Assembly: GCA_037044905.1 (NCBI GenBank)
Contig: JBAOKB010000169.1
Location: 1-64,000, forward strand
Direction: 5' to 3'
Length of the DNA stretch: 64,000 bases
Origin: Hortaea werneckii
Lineage: Eukaryota; Ascomycota; Dothideomycetes; Mycosphaerellales; Teratosphaeriaceae
Shown here in pieces: positions 22,379 to 32,872 of this stretch. The notes beneath the pieces were generated by a model. The model was given only the letters and a program-made list of their open reading frames with translations, searched no databases and was not told the DNA's origin. The position numbers and the translations under genes were made by a program. How positions within the stretch are numbered: the first letter of the stretch is position 1; every line of letters begins with the position of its first letter.

Positions 22379-24049
22379 TCAAAACCCATCCATCTCCCAA
22401 TCATCCAACATCTCCCCCTCGTCCTCTTCTCCCGTTCCCTCTCCTAATCCATCACCCCACGGCAACCTCCCAACCTCTGCGCACGTCAGATACTCCAACC
22501 CGACGCTCTCCCTCTCATCCAGGAACAGATTGCTCTTTACCAGCGGCCCGACAATTTCCTTAGCTCTCTTCTTTAAGGCCGCGAGGTAAGTCCGGATAGT
22601 CTTGAAGTCGTCCCCGTATTCCGCCGAGTTCCACTTGGCTTCGACTTCGTCGGCGGGGAGATACGCATCGCCAGCTTGGGAGAGGAGGCGATAGAAGCCT
22701 GCGACGGTCAGACATTCCGGGGTCGACGTCTTCGCGTGGCTGTTGGCATTGGTTGGGTGGGCGCACGTAGATGTAGCGCGTGTGGTAGCAGTATCATCGC
22801 TGGGTGCAGCTTTGAGCAAGGACAGGTGATCTGCGACGTAATCGCGCCAGAGGTTGACAGTGTCGTACACGATGGAGTGGCGACGCTGACTGACTGGCGC
22901 AACTTGAGTCGTCATCAATGTCGTTAATTTTGATGTTCCAGCCGGTGTGGTCTGCGTGTGAATAGTGGTAAGGAGTAACTCCTCATCAACCTCGTACCGC
23001 TTCATTCTCTCCTGATCCACGCGCTCCTTGACGAGGTTCATGACAGTCTCGGGAAGGCCACCCAGCTCGACTTTCCTCTGCGAGTGGAGACCCACAACAT
23101 GGACAAATGCCTCTTTATACACTAGTTCACTCTGCAGCTTCACGGCCAGTGCGAGCCATGGCACAGGAGCAGCAGCGATGGCAGGATACAGAGTTCCGTT
23201 CGTGATCCAGTCGTAGCTTAGGGTCTTGAAAGCTAGGCTTGCAGGTTCGCAGCTCTAAAAGTTTGCCACATCCATTAGACCTTCTAGGAGCGGAAGGGCG
23301 GCGTCGGCTTGTTTCGGCAGCCCCACGCGTGCGACAGAGAAAGTAGAGGTACTTAACAGGATGCGGAAGAAGACGCTGTAGGCGATAGACCAGTCGGCAC
23401 CAGCTCTCTGGGCTTCTTTCCGCTGAGATGTGGGGTTCTTGCCCAGCGGCTCATTCTTAATCTTGACCTCTTCCACTGTCTCCACCGTCTGCTGTTGATC
23501 TCCAGCTAGTTCCGTATTAGAGAGAAGCGTGTTCAAATCACTGCATTTGAGGATAGGCATATCACTCCCAGTCTGGCTGTCCGTTTTGAGCACTAGAAGG
23601 TGCTTGACGCGATCGTCCTCTTCTTGCGGCTGACATTCGCTCGCGAATGTCATCCCGTGCTCCTTGACGAAATCTGGGATGCGCTGCTGCAGCATCCCAG
23701 ACTTGAGCAGAAGATTCTTCGTAAGATCTGTTGAGCTCACGACCACTAGAGTATCGCGGTCTCTGATGGCAGCGTGACCCCTCTTCTGCTTGATCGCTTC
23801 GACAACTTTGTGAACCAGGGTAGGCTCTGCCACTGACTTCATTTCGCCGTCCATGTCGATGTCTTGTGTGTTTGAGGAGGCCGGAGTCGACAACTCTGAC
23901 GATGCTCGCTTCACTTCAACTTCCTCCAGCGAGCTTGTTTGGATGGAGTCAGGCGGCGCAGGATAACCGTCTGTGCCCATACTGTCTGGGCTCTCGTGCA
24001 CCTCTGAGTCGGTCACCATTTCGTTGCACTTGTCGACCAGCTCATGCAT
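22379..24049 (-). pseudogene. BTB/POZ-like fungal protein, interrupted by one in-frame TAG
   Basis: From ATG 24049 the frame runs 264 codons to TAG at 23255-23257, then continues open in the same frame for 291 codons to TGA at 22379. The first half has a polar leader, then a BTB-like stretch (RDRDTLVVVSSTDLTKNLLLKSGMLQQ...) and a helical part ending LEGLMDVANF. The second half (SCEPASLAFKTLSYDW... PWLALAVKLQSELVYKEAFVHVVG) looks like the helical C-terminus of the fungal BTB-like family. In homologues I would expect an aromatic residue (FYDC-like) where the TAG lies; this is from memory. An alternative 120-nt intron (GTACCT...CCTAG) keeps frame but removes conserved-looking sequence. As written, a truncated product. 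Confidence 0.6.
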
Positions 24050-24306
24050 ATCGCCGTCCGCTCACGAAGAGGCAAGACCAAAAGAGCTGTGACCGAAGAG
24101 CAGTGAACGTCCAGAAAGAGTAATGCGCAAGTGAAAGGCGGGTCGCTGCCAGGCAGCAAATTGAAGTGAAGTCTTCTCACGATCCTGAGCAGGATAAATG
24201 CTGTGCACCTGTCAAAAAGCGCGCCGCTTCAGAAAAGAAGCCTTGATGCAAAGCAAGCCGCAAAAGTCCGTTGTCAGCAAGACAGCTCAGAGAGACCAAA
24301 AAGCCC

Positions 24307-25692
24307 TTAAAATCTGTATCAAAAGAGTCAGCTTCATCGATGCTCGACTTCACTTCCACACGTCACTTCAACTCACCTGATCTCGTAGCTCCCCGCTCTC
24401 GTCATATACCTCACCCACTTGACACTGCTATAATTGCCCTTTTCGAACACCTTCAAGTACCTCACTAGCAATCCACTGCTCGTGAACATCAGCAGATTGA
24501 ACTGCATGCTCAAAGGCGGGCGACTCCACTGCTTTGCTGTAGTGGTTGCCGTTAATTCCGCCTCTGCACTCAAGACGAACTCGCTTTGGCCTGTGAAGCG
24601 GGCGATGCGCCAGACGATGCAGTTCTCGGCCGGTTCGTATTTGGCTTTGCCTTGGCTGGCGCGGTGGGTGGTCGATGCTGTGTTGAGAGGTGTAGGGATG
24701 CGGACCAGCACGTTGGTGGCGAAGAGTTTTGGTCCGTAGTTGGAGCGGATGGCGATGCTGTATTCGACTTTGCTCTTGCCCACTTCGTTCACGATTGCAT
24801 GGACCTTGAAGGGGAGGTTGACGTTCTCCGTTGCGCGGTAGTTCATGAGTTGGAAAGAGCCATCTGGCGGGATGAAAGAGATTGTGCGGTCGTTCGTGAA
24901 GGAAGACAGCCTGACGCATTGGTGTAGCGAAACGTCTTCGAGTGTCACGGAGCCGGCAGCCGCCTTGGTGGCTTTGTTGCCAGAGATATTGCCTATAGGT
25001 CCACCAAGGGCAGGCTCCACGCCGGCATTACCCAATGTCAAGGAATCGTTGAGACCGAACTTGCATTCTGGTGTGCCGGAAAGGTACGCGCGCATTTCGA
25101 TGGCTCCGTTGACGTCGGCTCGCAGGACTGTCCCGGTAGCGGATACGAGCAGGTTGACGTCTTCAATGACATCGACAAAAGCTTCGTTCTTGCGGTACTT
25201 GATGTTGTCTCTTCTCCAGCTGAGAGCACCGGTGGCTTGCATGGTGATCTTGCTGCTGTCCTCGAGTGCCCTCTCGGACTTGACACCCTCGGTCGTAATG
25301 TACATCTTCAGCGTCTCGGTCTCAGTGTTCTGGGGATAGCCAAAGTCCAAGATCTCGTCTAGCAGCTCATATACCATGACGAAGTTGCTCTTAACAGCCT
25401 CCTCATCGAACCGACCAAAGTAGCTCTTCCCGAGCCCCACGAGCTTATAGAGAAATTCGAAGACCAGGGCGGAGTTGACATTGCCCTTGGAGACGCCGAC
25501 AATGTAGATATTCTCGTTTTTGATATGGCTGAATGTGGTAGATCCGAGAGTCAGAATGGGAGAGCGAATCTGAGCATTGGATATGACCTGGATGCGGAAG
25601 ACGTCGGCGAGACGAGGGCGCATGTCCTGGCGGAAGGCACGCATGATGAGCAGCTCGCCCTTCTGATTGAAGAGCAGCACGCCGGAGAGCAT
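24307..25692 (-). CDS. APM4: AP-2 clathrin adaptor complex subunit mu
   Basis: Two exons: 25692-24377 and 24313-24307, 440 residues. The start at 25692 gives MLSGVLLFNQKGELL, the standard mu-chain beginning; an in-frame start 75 nt upstream would add 25 unrelated residues. The longin-like domain (1-140) is followed by the mu homology domain (about 165-440), which recognises Yxx-phi signals and PIP2 at the plasma membrane. The first exon ends ...GSYEIR at an AG/GTGAGT donor. A 63-nt intron and a 7-nt last exon (A TTT TAA) restore the conserved C-terminal Arg-Phe. Without that splice the protein would end one residue early at the TGA inside the donor. Divergent with the Vo subunit f gene. Confidence 0.93.
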
Positions 25693-26128
25693 GGTGACGG
25701 TGGCGCGTCCGAGGACGACTGGGAGGGGCGGAGCGCGGTGGAGCAGTGCAGCGATTGGAATAGTCAAACCAGTAGAGACGGGCCCCTCGACGTCTCCAGC
25801 TGTTGCTGGACTTCTACTTTGGGAAGCAGCGCTGCTAGGAGGAGGTAGTCCGAGCTTTCGCTTCGGTCCACGCGGCCGAGACGCTAGCGTTGAGCCTCGA
25901 GCGCATGCTCATACGCCAGCGACTGCGTCAAGCCCATGGATCTTCGAGACACAGCCTCACCATCCACACATTCTCTGAGCCCAACTCACCACTGATCATC
26001 CTCGGAGAACCTTCAAACCGCGAGCAGTCACCGCTGCACCTTTCCGCCACCGCCAACGAGCTCCTGCGATACCCTCCGCCCCCCGATAAGGCTTCCACGC
26101 TTCGCCATCGAATCCCCCATCACCCACC
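25693..26128. promoter_or_regulatory. shared divergent promoter AP-2 mu / Vo subunit f
   Basis: 436 bp between start codons of two endomembrane genes. The 5' part remains open in the AP-2 frame but shows no conserved residues. No specific element identified. Confidence 0.4.
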
Positions 26129-26526
26129 ATGAAGCCCGTCGTATCCGCCTTCAACGCATGGACATGGTACATACGACCTTTCAAAAGAGCTGTACACGTA
26201 GCATACTAACACTTGACCCCAGCATCGTCATCTCCGTCTTCGCCATCGTCATCCTCTCCGCCATCGGCTCCATGTTCGCCAAGGGCCACCACACGATGAT
26301 GGGCTCGGAGGAAGACCCTAAAGACGGCGGCAAAGTCGCCGCGGCAGTATTCGGTGCCGTAGCTGTATATGGCGTACGTGATACCCGAGACCCGAGGGAA
26401 GATATGGGAAGCAGACAACTGGATAAAAGTGGCTAATACAGCAAACAGGCTTTCCTCGTGTTCTGCGGACTTCAGGCCTTACTGCACAAGAGGCAAAGTC
26501 GACAGGGTGAAATCGCGCTGCGGTGA
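26129..26526 (+). CDS. V-type ATPase Vo subunit f (RNase-kappa-like, YPR170W-B family)
   Basis: Three exons: 26129-26166, 26223-26373, 26449-26526; 88 residues. The protein begins MKPVVSAFNAWTC and has two transmembrane helices: one after IVISVFAIVILSAIG, and one around AAAVFGAVAVYGAFLVFCG. The joining loop (MMGSEEDPKDGGKVA) and the basic tail (HKRQSRQGEIALR) resemble the small Vo subunit f of yeast, homologous to animal RNase kappa. It should lie in the membrane sector of the vacuolar proton pump. The first intron carries a textbook CATACTAAC branch site. None of the three exons is recognisable alone; the call rests on the joined product. Confidence 0.85.
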
Positions 26527-27609
26527 AATGGGACTGGCGATGTAAGATGATAGGGGTATGGTCCGGATCCCAGACCGCGTGATAGAGGGACGGAAGGATA
26601 TACATTATGCGATGGTGGGAGTTACGAATCGGCAATACGATGGTCTGGCGTTTTAAAGGAGAAGGGAGGGAACATTTCCTGAGCGTTCTTTGCGGGAGTC
26701 ACTGTTCTTTGTGTGGTATGTATGAGATATCTAGCAATACCTTGACACTATTTTTCCCAAACAGCCATCAAAGATGGACCGATTTAGGCATCAATGCCAT
26801 AGGTTGCGATGGGTGGGTAAGGCATCCATCTCATAAAAGCTCTCAGCTGCTTGTCGGTTATTATTCTGGGAGATTGGATCCTGTTCCGGATACTTGAGCT
26901 CCATTGTAGATCCCGTTCAATTACAACGCAGGCTGCCGATGTTCGAGGAGGTCGTCGCCTTCGAAGCCGGAGACTGGCTTTCAAATGTTGAAAAGGCATA
27001 CTCACAGCCTTCCATCATCGGGTGATTGCCTAATTCATAGTTGCGAATACCAAGGAAATGTTTTTCCTCGCCCGCCGAAAGAGGAAGGTCCGGTTTCGCC
27101 TCCGGGTTTTTTTGTGATAGTTGTAGTTCTCTGCTCTCGATTCTCACTGGGGGACAATTTGTTCGACTACTTTGCGACTGTTAGCTGAGTCTCTATTACT
27201 TGGAGAGGCTTCGGAAGGGAACAGACGCGCTGATTAGCGTCATGCTGGGTTGGCTAGTAATACGCTGAAAAGAGTCAAGGTTGAATGGGTATCTAAACGC
27301 TTATGGATTCACTACATCCCCTCGCCGAGCAGAGCATTCCGTGTGGTACTGCAGCCTTCGCACAAGCGTCCAGCAAGCAGTCTGACAAGATCAATCTTCG
27401 AGACCCCACCCCCACCACCCCTCCCCCCCCCAACAACATTACAGGCTTCTGAGTTGGAGACCTTTGCGAGACGCAAGAGAGATAAGTGAAAAAAAGAGCA
27501 GCTCTGCACAGACCAAATATCATATAAATATCCGGGACCAAATCGTCGCAAGTCCCACTTTCTTCACGGAAGATCAAGAAAAGCCTCCCAAAAAAAATCT
27601 CAAAACAAA
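26527..27609. other. convergent gene-free region, 1.1 kb
   Basis: Lies between the stops of Vo-f and BDP1. It includes a C-rich stretch at 27409-27433 and A-rich sequence near the BDP1 3' end. No coding region supported. Confidence 0.55.
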
Positions 27610-29844
27610 TCATCCACCCAAAGTCCCCGCACCCATCTTCTTCCTTCCTCTCGCCCGTCTACCCGCCCTCCTCTCCTCCAAATTCCGCTTAGCCTCGGCG
27701 CGCTGCTCCTCAGCAATAGCCGCCTGCCTAGCATTCTCCTCCTCCTCAGCAAGCGCAGCCTGCATCGCCGCCTCCTTATCCTTCAAGCTCTCCTTGATGA
27801 CCTGCTCCGCATGGGCATAGGAATCGTACTTGGTATAATCGCTGACTTCGGTCCCCGTCTCCTGGGCATAGTGCTGGAGATCCATGGGGCGGTGCGGATG
27901 GTGGGCGCGCCCTAGCAGGGCGTCCGTGACGCGCTGGGGATCGAGCTTCTCTTCCCGGTTGAACTTGAGCTTGATCTGCTTGCGGGTCTTGGGCGGGAAC
28001 ATTTTCGAGATGAGGAAGAAGTCCGTGCCGAACATTTGGAGGGCCGAGTAGAAGCGGTCGGTCTCCTCTTCGCCCCACGGGTCGGATTTGAGTTTCCAGG
28101 CGGGGACGCGCTCGCGGGGGTCGCGCCGGCGGTTGTTAACGCCTGTTAAGCGGTTGAGGCGGAGGGTCAGGTCGTTCTCTTCTTCTACTATGATGTCGTC
28201 TCGGGCGGCGGCCTCGGCTGCGGCTGCCTGCTCGGCGGCAATATTGGTCGATTCTTCGTCAAGCACCATTTCGCCGTTGACTAAGCGAAGCTGAGGACCA
28301 GCAGCTGTACCAGACGGTTGCGCAGATTGCTGTGCGTCGTCTCTTGCGTTGTCATTATCTTCGTTTTCATTACCATCACCTTCTTCGTCGGCCCCTGCCT
28401 CCGCGTCATCAGCTTGCCCATCGTCCCCTTCTGTACTCTGGACGATGCCTTCATTTTCACCATCTTTCTTCTTCCCCTTCTTGCCTTTCTTTTTCTTCTT
28501 ATTGCCGTCCTCATCCTCTTCGCCACTTGCGTCTTCGCCCTCACGTTCCTTCTCCTTAGCCCTTTCAGTTTCCTCTTTCTCTCTCTGTCTCTGCTCCTCT
28601 TCCTCTTGTTGCTGCTGGCCGTTCCTAATCTTTTCAATCTCTTCGTAACGTTTCCTTGCAACCTCATCCCAGTCGATCTCGGCCATCTTCTTCTCGCGGT
28701 CAGAGACCTTACCATGTCGTGCATCGATGGTCAGATCCCACATAGAGACAGTGGCAGGGTCGTGCTCATGCGCTTCGGGATCGGACTCATCCTCTTCCTC
28801 CTCCTCCTCTCCTGCAGTCGGCATACCATCTTCGCCCTCAGCGGTGTTTTCACCGCGTGGTTGTCGTTTCTTGCGAGGACCGGTCTTCTTCTTGGGCATT
28901 TTTGTGCGGCGTCTTCTCGGCTTCGTGGCAGCATCGACAGTAGCAGAAGCAGTTGCGCTGTCTCCTTCCTCGCCCTCCGGCGGCGGCGTCTCTTCCGTGA
29001 CCGTTGCCGCGCTCTTCTTTTTCGGCTGTCTTCGTCTCTTGGGTTTGGCAGGTGGTGCGGTATCTCCAGTGGGGGCATTTTCTCCAGAAGCTGCGACCGG
29101 TAACCTCTCTTGGGGTGGGAGGATTGCACCATCCTCGCCTCTTGCTTCTGTTAGGGTGGGAGTGCTGCTTTCAGGCGCAGCCTTCCTTGCCCGCTTCGGG
29201 GCAGGCCTAGTGGGTTGCTCTCCGGCATCCTTCCTCTTCTGCCCGACCGACTGCGATCCGACGATGTTTTCTGCTGGCGGTGCGGCTGAGGCCGGATCGT
29301 CCACATGGCGGATTGCCGGAGGCAATTCAGGCTCCTGTACACGTTGTGGAGGCCGAGCGGGTCTTGTCTCTACAGGAGACTGGGGGCGAATGATCTCATC
29401 TCGTTGATACTCCAGTTCGCCTACAGGAATATGTGCTGGTGCTGGTGCTGGCGCTGGGGGTGGGAGGCTCTGTGCTGGCGGAGCGGGTACTTCGGTGGGG
29501 GAGACATGATGCTGCTGATTTGCCGCCTGGGTCGGAGGAGGGGATGGCGGACGGGAAGGCTCGATTGGTGCTGGTGGAGGGGGATGGTGGATCGGTGCTG
29601 GTGCTGGTGCTGGTGCAGGCGGGGTGGACTCAGCGACACTCTGTTGCGTCGCAGGAGGGCTTGGCGGCGGAGCAGACTCTTGTGCAGGCGCCGCACTCTC
29701 AGCAGTCGAGGCGGGTGTGGTTTGACTGGGAGGGGCAGGTGCAGGAGGCTTTGGCGGTCCAGGCGGCGGGGCTGCTCTCCGGCGGGCAGGCGCTTTGGGG
29801 GCTGCCTTCTTGCCGGAGACGGCAGAGGAAATGAGTGTGGACAT
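27610..29844 (-). CDS. BDP1: RNA polymerase III factor TFIIIB subunit B'' (Bdp1)
   Basis: Single exon, 744 residues. The first 370 residues are Pro/Ala-rich, then basic and acidic low complexity. The extended SANT/Myb domain lies at about 583-650 (WKLKSDPWGEEETDRFYSAL, then MFGTDFFLISKMFP and KQIKLKFNREEKLDP), the Bdp1 signature. It is preceded by the conserved Bdp1 segments TVSMWDLTID and VDEESTNIAA-like sequence. A helical acidic/basic tail (KEAAMQAALAEEEENARQAAIAEEQRAEAKRNLEERR) closes the protein. Bdp1 joins Brf1 and TBP on tRNA and 5S promoters. Divergent from BRE1, 518 bp between the starts. Confidence 0.95.
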   Translation of the reverse strand: MSTLISSAVSGKKAAPKAPARRRAAPPPGPPKPPAPAPPSQTTPASTAESAAPAQESAPPPSPPATQQSVAESTPPAPAPAPAPIHHPPPPAPIEPSRPPSPPPTQAANQQHHVSPTEVPAPPAQSLPPPAPAPAPAHIPVGELEYQRDEIIRPQSPVETRPARPPQRVQEPELPPAIRHVDDPASAAPPAENIVGSQSVGQKRKDAGEQPTRPAPKRARKAAPESSTPTLTEARGEDGAILPPQERLPVAASGENAPTGDTAPPAKPKRRRQPKKKSAATVTEETPPPEGEEGDSATASATVDAATKPRRRRTKMPKKKTGPRKKRQPRGENTAEGEDGMPTAGEEEEEEDESDPEAHEHDPATVSMWDLTIDARHGKVSDREKKMAEIDWDEVARKRYEEIEKIRNGQQQQEEEEQRQREKEETERAKEKEREGEDASGEEDEDGNKKKKKGKKGKKKDGENEGIVQSTEGDDGQADDAEAGADEEGDGNENEDNDNARDDAQQSAQPSGTAAGPQLRLVNGEMVLDEESTNIAAEQAAAAEAAARDDIIVEEENDLTLRLNRLTGVNNRRRDPRERVPAWKLKSDPWGEEETDRFYSALQMFGTDFFLISKMFPPKTRKQIKLKFNREEKLDPQRVTDALLGRAHHPHRPMDLQHYAQETGTEVSDYTKYDSYAHAEQVIKESLKDKEAAMQAALAEEEENARQAAIAEEQRAEAKRNLEERRAGRRARGRKKMGAGTLGG

Positions 29845-30362
29845 GGCCTATGGCGGACGTGGTCAGGTGATCTAGGATCGTGTTGTAGAGACCATGCTCC
29901 TTCCAAAGAGGCGCGTCGGAGGGAGGAAGGGGAGGATGACAGACGAGCGTCAATACTACTATGTACAGTACCTACCAGTACTATGTACTATAGTAAAGAG
30001 TGAGTGAGTGGAAGTTCGTGTTCGTGTTCGGCAGTCGCGATCGACGCGCATAATCGATAACACGGCAGCGCTACCGGCTCCTCCCGACCGTCCCAGCACT
30101 TTCTTTCCTCAAGCCTTGCACGGCCGGCCTGCTCTCCTTTCGCAGACTCGATGTCGCCGGGGCTTTCACTTTTGACACCTCAACAACAACACGACTCACC
30201 CTCCAACGTGCTGCGCGTCAGACTCCGATCAACATCATCAGCGACCGGTTGATTGCTCCCTTCCTGGCTGCGGCGTGGTGCTAGTCAGAGCAGAGATGGT
30301 GACATCAGCTTAAGCATAATACTTTCACGCCTTTTGCGTGAGACGTCGCTTGGGTTCTTCAA
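29845..30362. promoter_or_regulatory. shared divergent promoter BDP1 / BRE1
   Basis: 518 bp between two nuclear genes. Near the BDP1 side (29950-29993) there is a dense run of TACTATGTA/GTACCTAC near-palindromes, also found upstream of other genes here (see findings). Confidence 0.45.
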
Positions 30363-32872
30363 ATGACCACCACACAACGACAACCTTCTCTTCCATCTTA
30401 CGATACGGCCAAGTCAGGCAAGATGGAGGACAGGAAGAGGTCCCTCGCGGCCGACGCAGGCGACGATCTGGCGCCAAGTCGAAAGAGGTTGGTCAAGGAT
30501 GAGAACGGACAGGCCATGCGCATGGACGGCGAGAAGGAGAGGGATGTAGAGGTAAGTTGAAACAATGGGATCATGGCCAGGGAGACAGCACGCGCACGAC
30601 ACGATACTGCTCTTGTGCTCGTGGGACATCGCCGGTGAAGAGCCATGGTACTAAACCAAGCGCTTGACGGATAGGAAAACATTAGGGAAGAGCAAGGACT
30701 GACAAATGCGGTTAATAGAACTTCCAAAAAGATGCCATCATGCGCCAGATGAAAGAATACAAGAGGCAAAAGAAGGACTTTGAGGATCAGTACAACACGC
30801 TACTCTCCAAGTCGAAATTTCATGACGAGCACCTGCGCACGATTGACGCTTGGTTTTCACAACTTCTTGATGAGGTGCGAATTCTGGCGGCGCAGACTCT
30901 ACCTGCGCCGTCTGCTGGACAGGACGCAGAAAGTGGTCAGGACGGAGGCGACATTTATGGCTCTAAGCTTCGCTTTGAGGACAACGAACTTTTCTCCACC
31001 CACCTTAAGGCCCGTTCAGAGAATATCAAGGGCGCTATACATGACCTTTTCGGCCGTATACCACAAACACAGCCCGAAGTAGAAGCTTTGCGGAAACAAG
31101 TCAACGACCTGCTGGCACGCGAAAAAGACCATGTAATCAAATTAAGGACTGCGCTTGAAGACCAGGAAAGCTTGCAGGAGCGACTTGAGAATGCAAGCTA
31201 TCGCTACATCAAGGCAGAGAAGATGCTGGACCGCGCAAAGAGCTCTCAAGTGCAGAAGCTGGAGCGGCAAGCAATGTTCGGCAGTGGAGCTGCGAACGGC
31301 GGTGAAGGTTCATCTCCTGCAGGCGGGAAGAGAGGTGGGACTAGCACACCGGGTGTGAAGAAAGAAGGGTCCGAATCTCTTACGAATGGCGAGCTTGAGA
31401 ATGGCATCACGAGCGCCGAGATAGAGTCTCAGCGGAAAGAAGCCATGGCTGTGGCCGAGAAGCAGAAAGCGCAGGTGGAGGAAATTGAAGCTGAAAACGA
31501 GCGTCTCACCAACGCCCTCTCGGCTGCACGCACCAAACTTGCCAGCCTGAACGACGACGACTATGCTGAAACATCGCTCTTCAAGTCATTCAAAGCGCAA
31601 TACGAGTCCATGATTTCCAAAGTCAATGATCTTGAAGCTACGAACCAAACGCTCCGGGAAGAAGCGCAAAAGTACGCAGCTGATCGGACGAGGTTCCGGC
31701 AGCATATTGACGACGAAACACGAGAAAGCATCAGCGAATCCGAAACTCAGATTGCGCGCGCCGAGACAGATCTGGCGCGGATTAGGAATGTTCGCGATGA
31801 ACTCAATGCAGAGCTGAACATTCGAAAGACTCATGAGGAGAACAGAAAGTTATCAGCTGACCAAGCCAAAGAACTTGCCGATGCGAGAGACGCAAGGATA
31901 AGATCCCTTGAAAGCGAACTTGAGCGTGTGAAATTGCGACTTGGTGAAGCAGAACCCGCTGCCAGCGCCGAGGACAACAAGAATCTGGAGCCTGAAGCCC
32001 TCAAGAGTAGAAACCGACTTCTTGAGCAGCAGCAAGTCTTACTTACCAACGAGCTGTCATCGATGGAAAGCGCTTGGCGTAAGACATCCGCTCTTGCGTC
32101 GAAGAAAGTTGAGGAGATCACAGCCAAGGAAGAAACCATCTCGCGCTTGCAAGCGGAGAAAGCCAAAGCAGACCAGAAGTACTTTGCGGCAATGAAGGCA
32201 AAGGACATGCGCGAGAATGAGCTACGCACTCTCAAGTCCCAATCTGCGCGTTCCTCCGAGATTGTCACGCAATTAAAGGATTCGGAGAGCAAGACCCGAG
32301 AACTCGTCACAAACCTCGAGCGTCAGCTGGCAGAATCGCAGGAAGGACTGAAAACTCTGACTGCGCAACATCGGACACTGGAAGCCAAGGCCAAGGAGTC
32401 GGGGATCGTTGTGGAAGGGTTGAAAAAGCAGATCGAGGACCTGAAGAAAATGGTCGCCGAAAAAGACAAGGAAGTTCTCGCCGCTGGGAAGAGCAAGAGA
32501 GAAGCTGAGGTCGAGCTCGAACGCACTGTTACCCGCCTGGAAGATTCGAAAAAGCAGGTTGAGGGCCTTCGCAAGACGCGCGCGAACGAGAACAGTGCTT
32601 CGAGTGACGATTGGAGGGTAAGTGAACCAACTTCCTACAAAAAAACTTTCAAACATGTTTTGAATTTGCCTATACTGACTGGTTTCTTCATTTAGAAACT
32701 CGCCATTTGCCCCGTCTGCAACGCGAATATCCGCAACACTGTCATCAAGTTGTGCGGCCACGTCTTCTGCCAGTCTTGCGTCAAGGACCTGATCTCCAAC
32801 CGGAGCCGGAAGTGTCCCAGTTGCGGCAAGGCATTTGGTGGTCAGGACTACATGGGAATCGTGCTCACGTAG
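30363..32872 (+). CDS. BRE1: E3 ubiquitin-protein ligase Bre1 (histone H2B)
   Basis: Three exons: 30363-30551, 30719-32617, 32696-32872; 754 residues. A basic N-terminus (MEDRKRSLAAD...PSRKRL) is followed by coiled coil over about 65-690 with many heptads. A C3HC4 RING occupies the extreme C-terminus: C701, C704, C716, H718, C721, C724, C736, C739, then GGQDYMGIVLT. This is the Bre1/RNF20 layout. With Rad6 it mono-ubiquitinates H2B, which feeds H3K4 and H3K79 methylation. The RING sits wholly in the last exon and is missed if the 78-nt intron is not removed. The ATG at 30423 is an alternative start. Confidence 0.95.

Noticed and set aside
20294..24049. TAG reassigned to an amino acid in this genome
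   Set aside because: TAG is the normal stop of many clear genes here (for example at 4246, 10091, 16270, 22072, 32872, 45353, 49261), so it is not reassigned.
27610..29844. Long plus-strand ORFs inside BDP1 (for example 28318-29103)
   Set aside because: They are antisense shadows of low-complexity Glu/Lys/Ala-coding sequence; only the minus strand shows the SANT domain.
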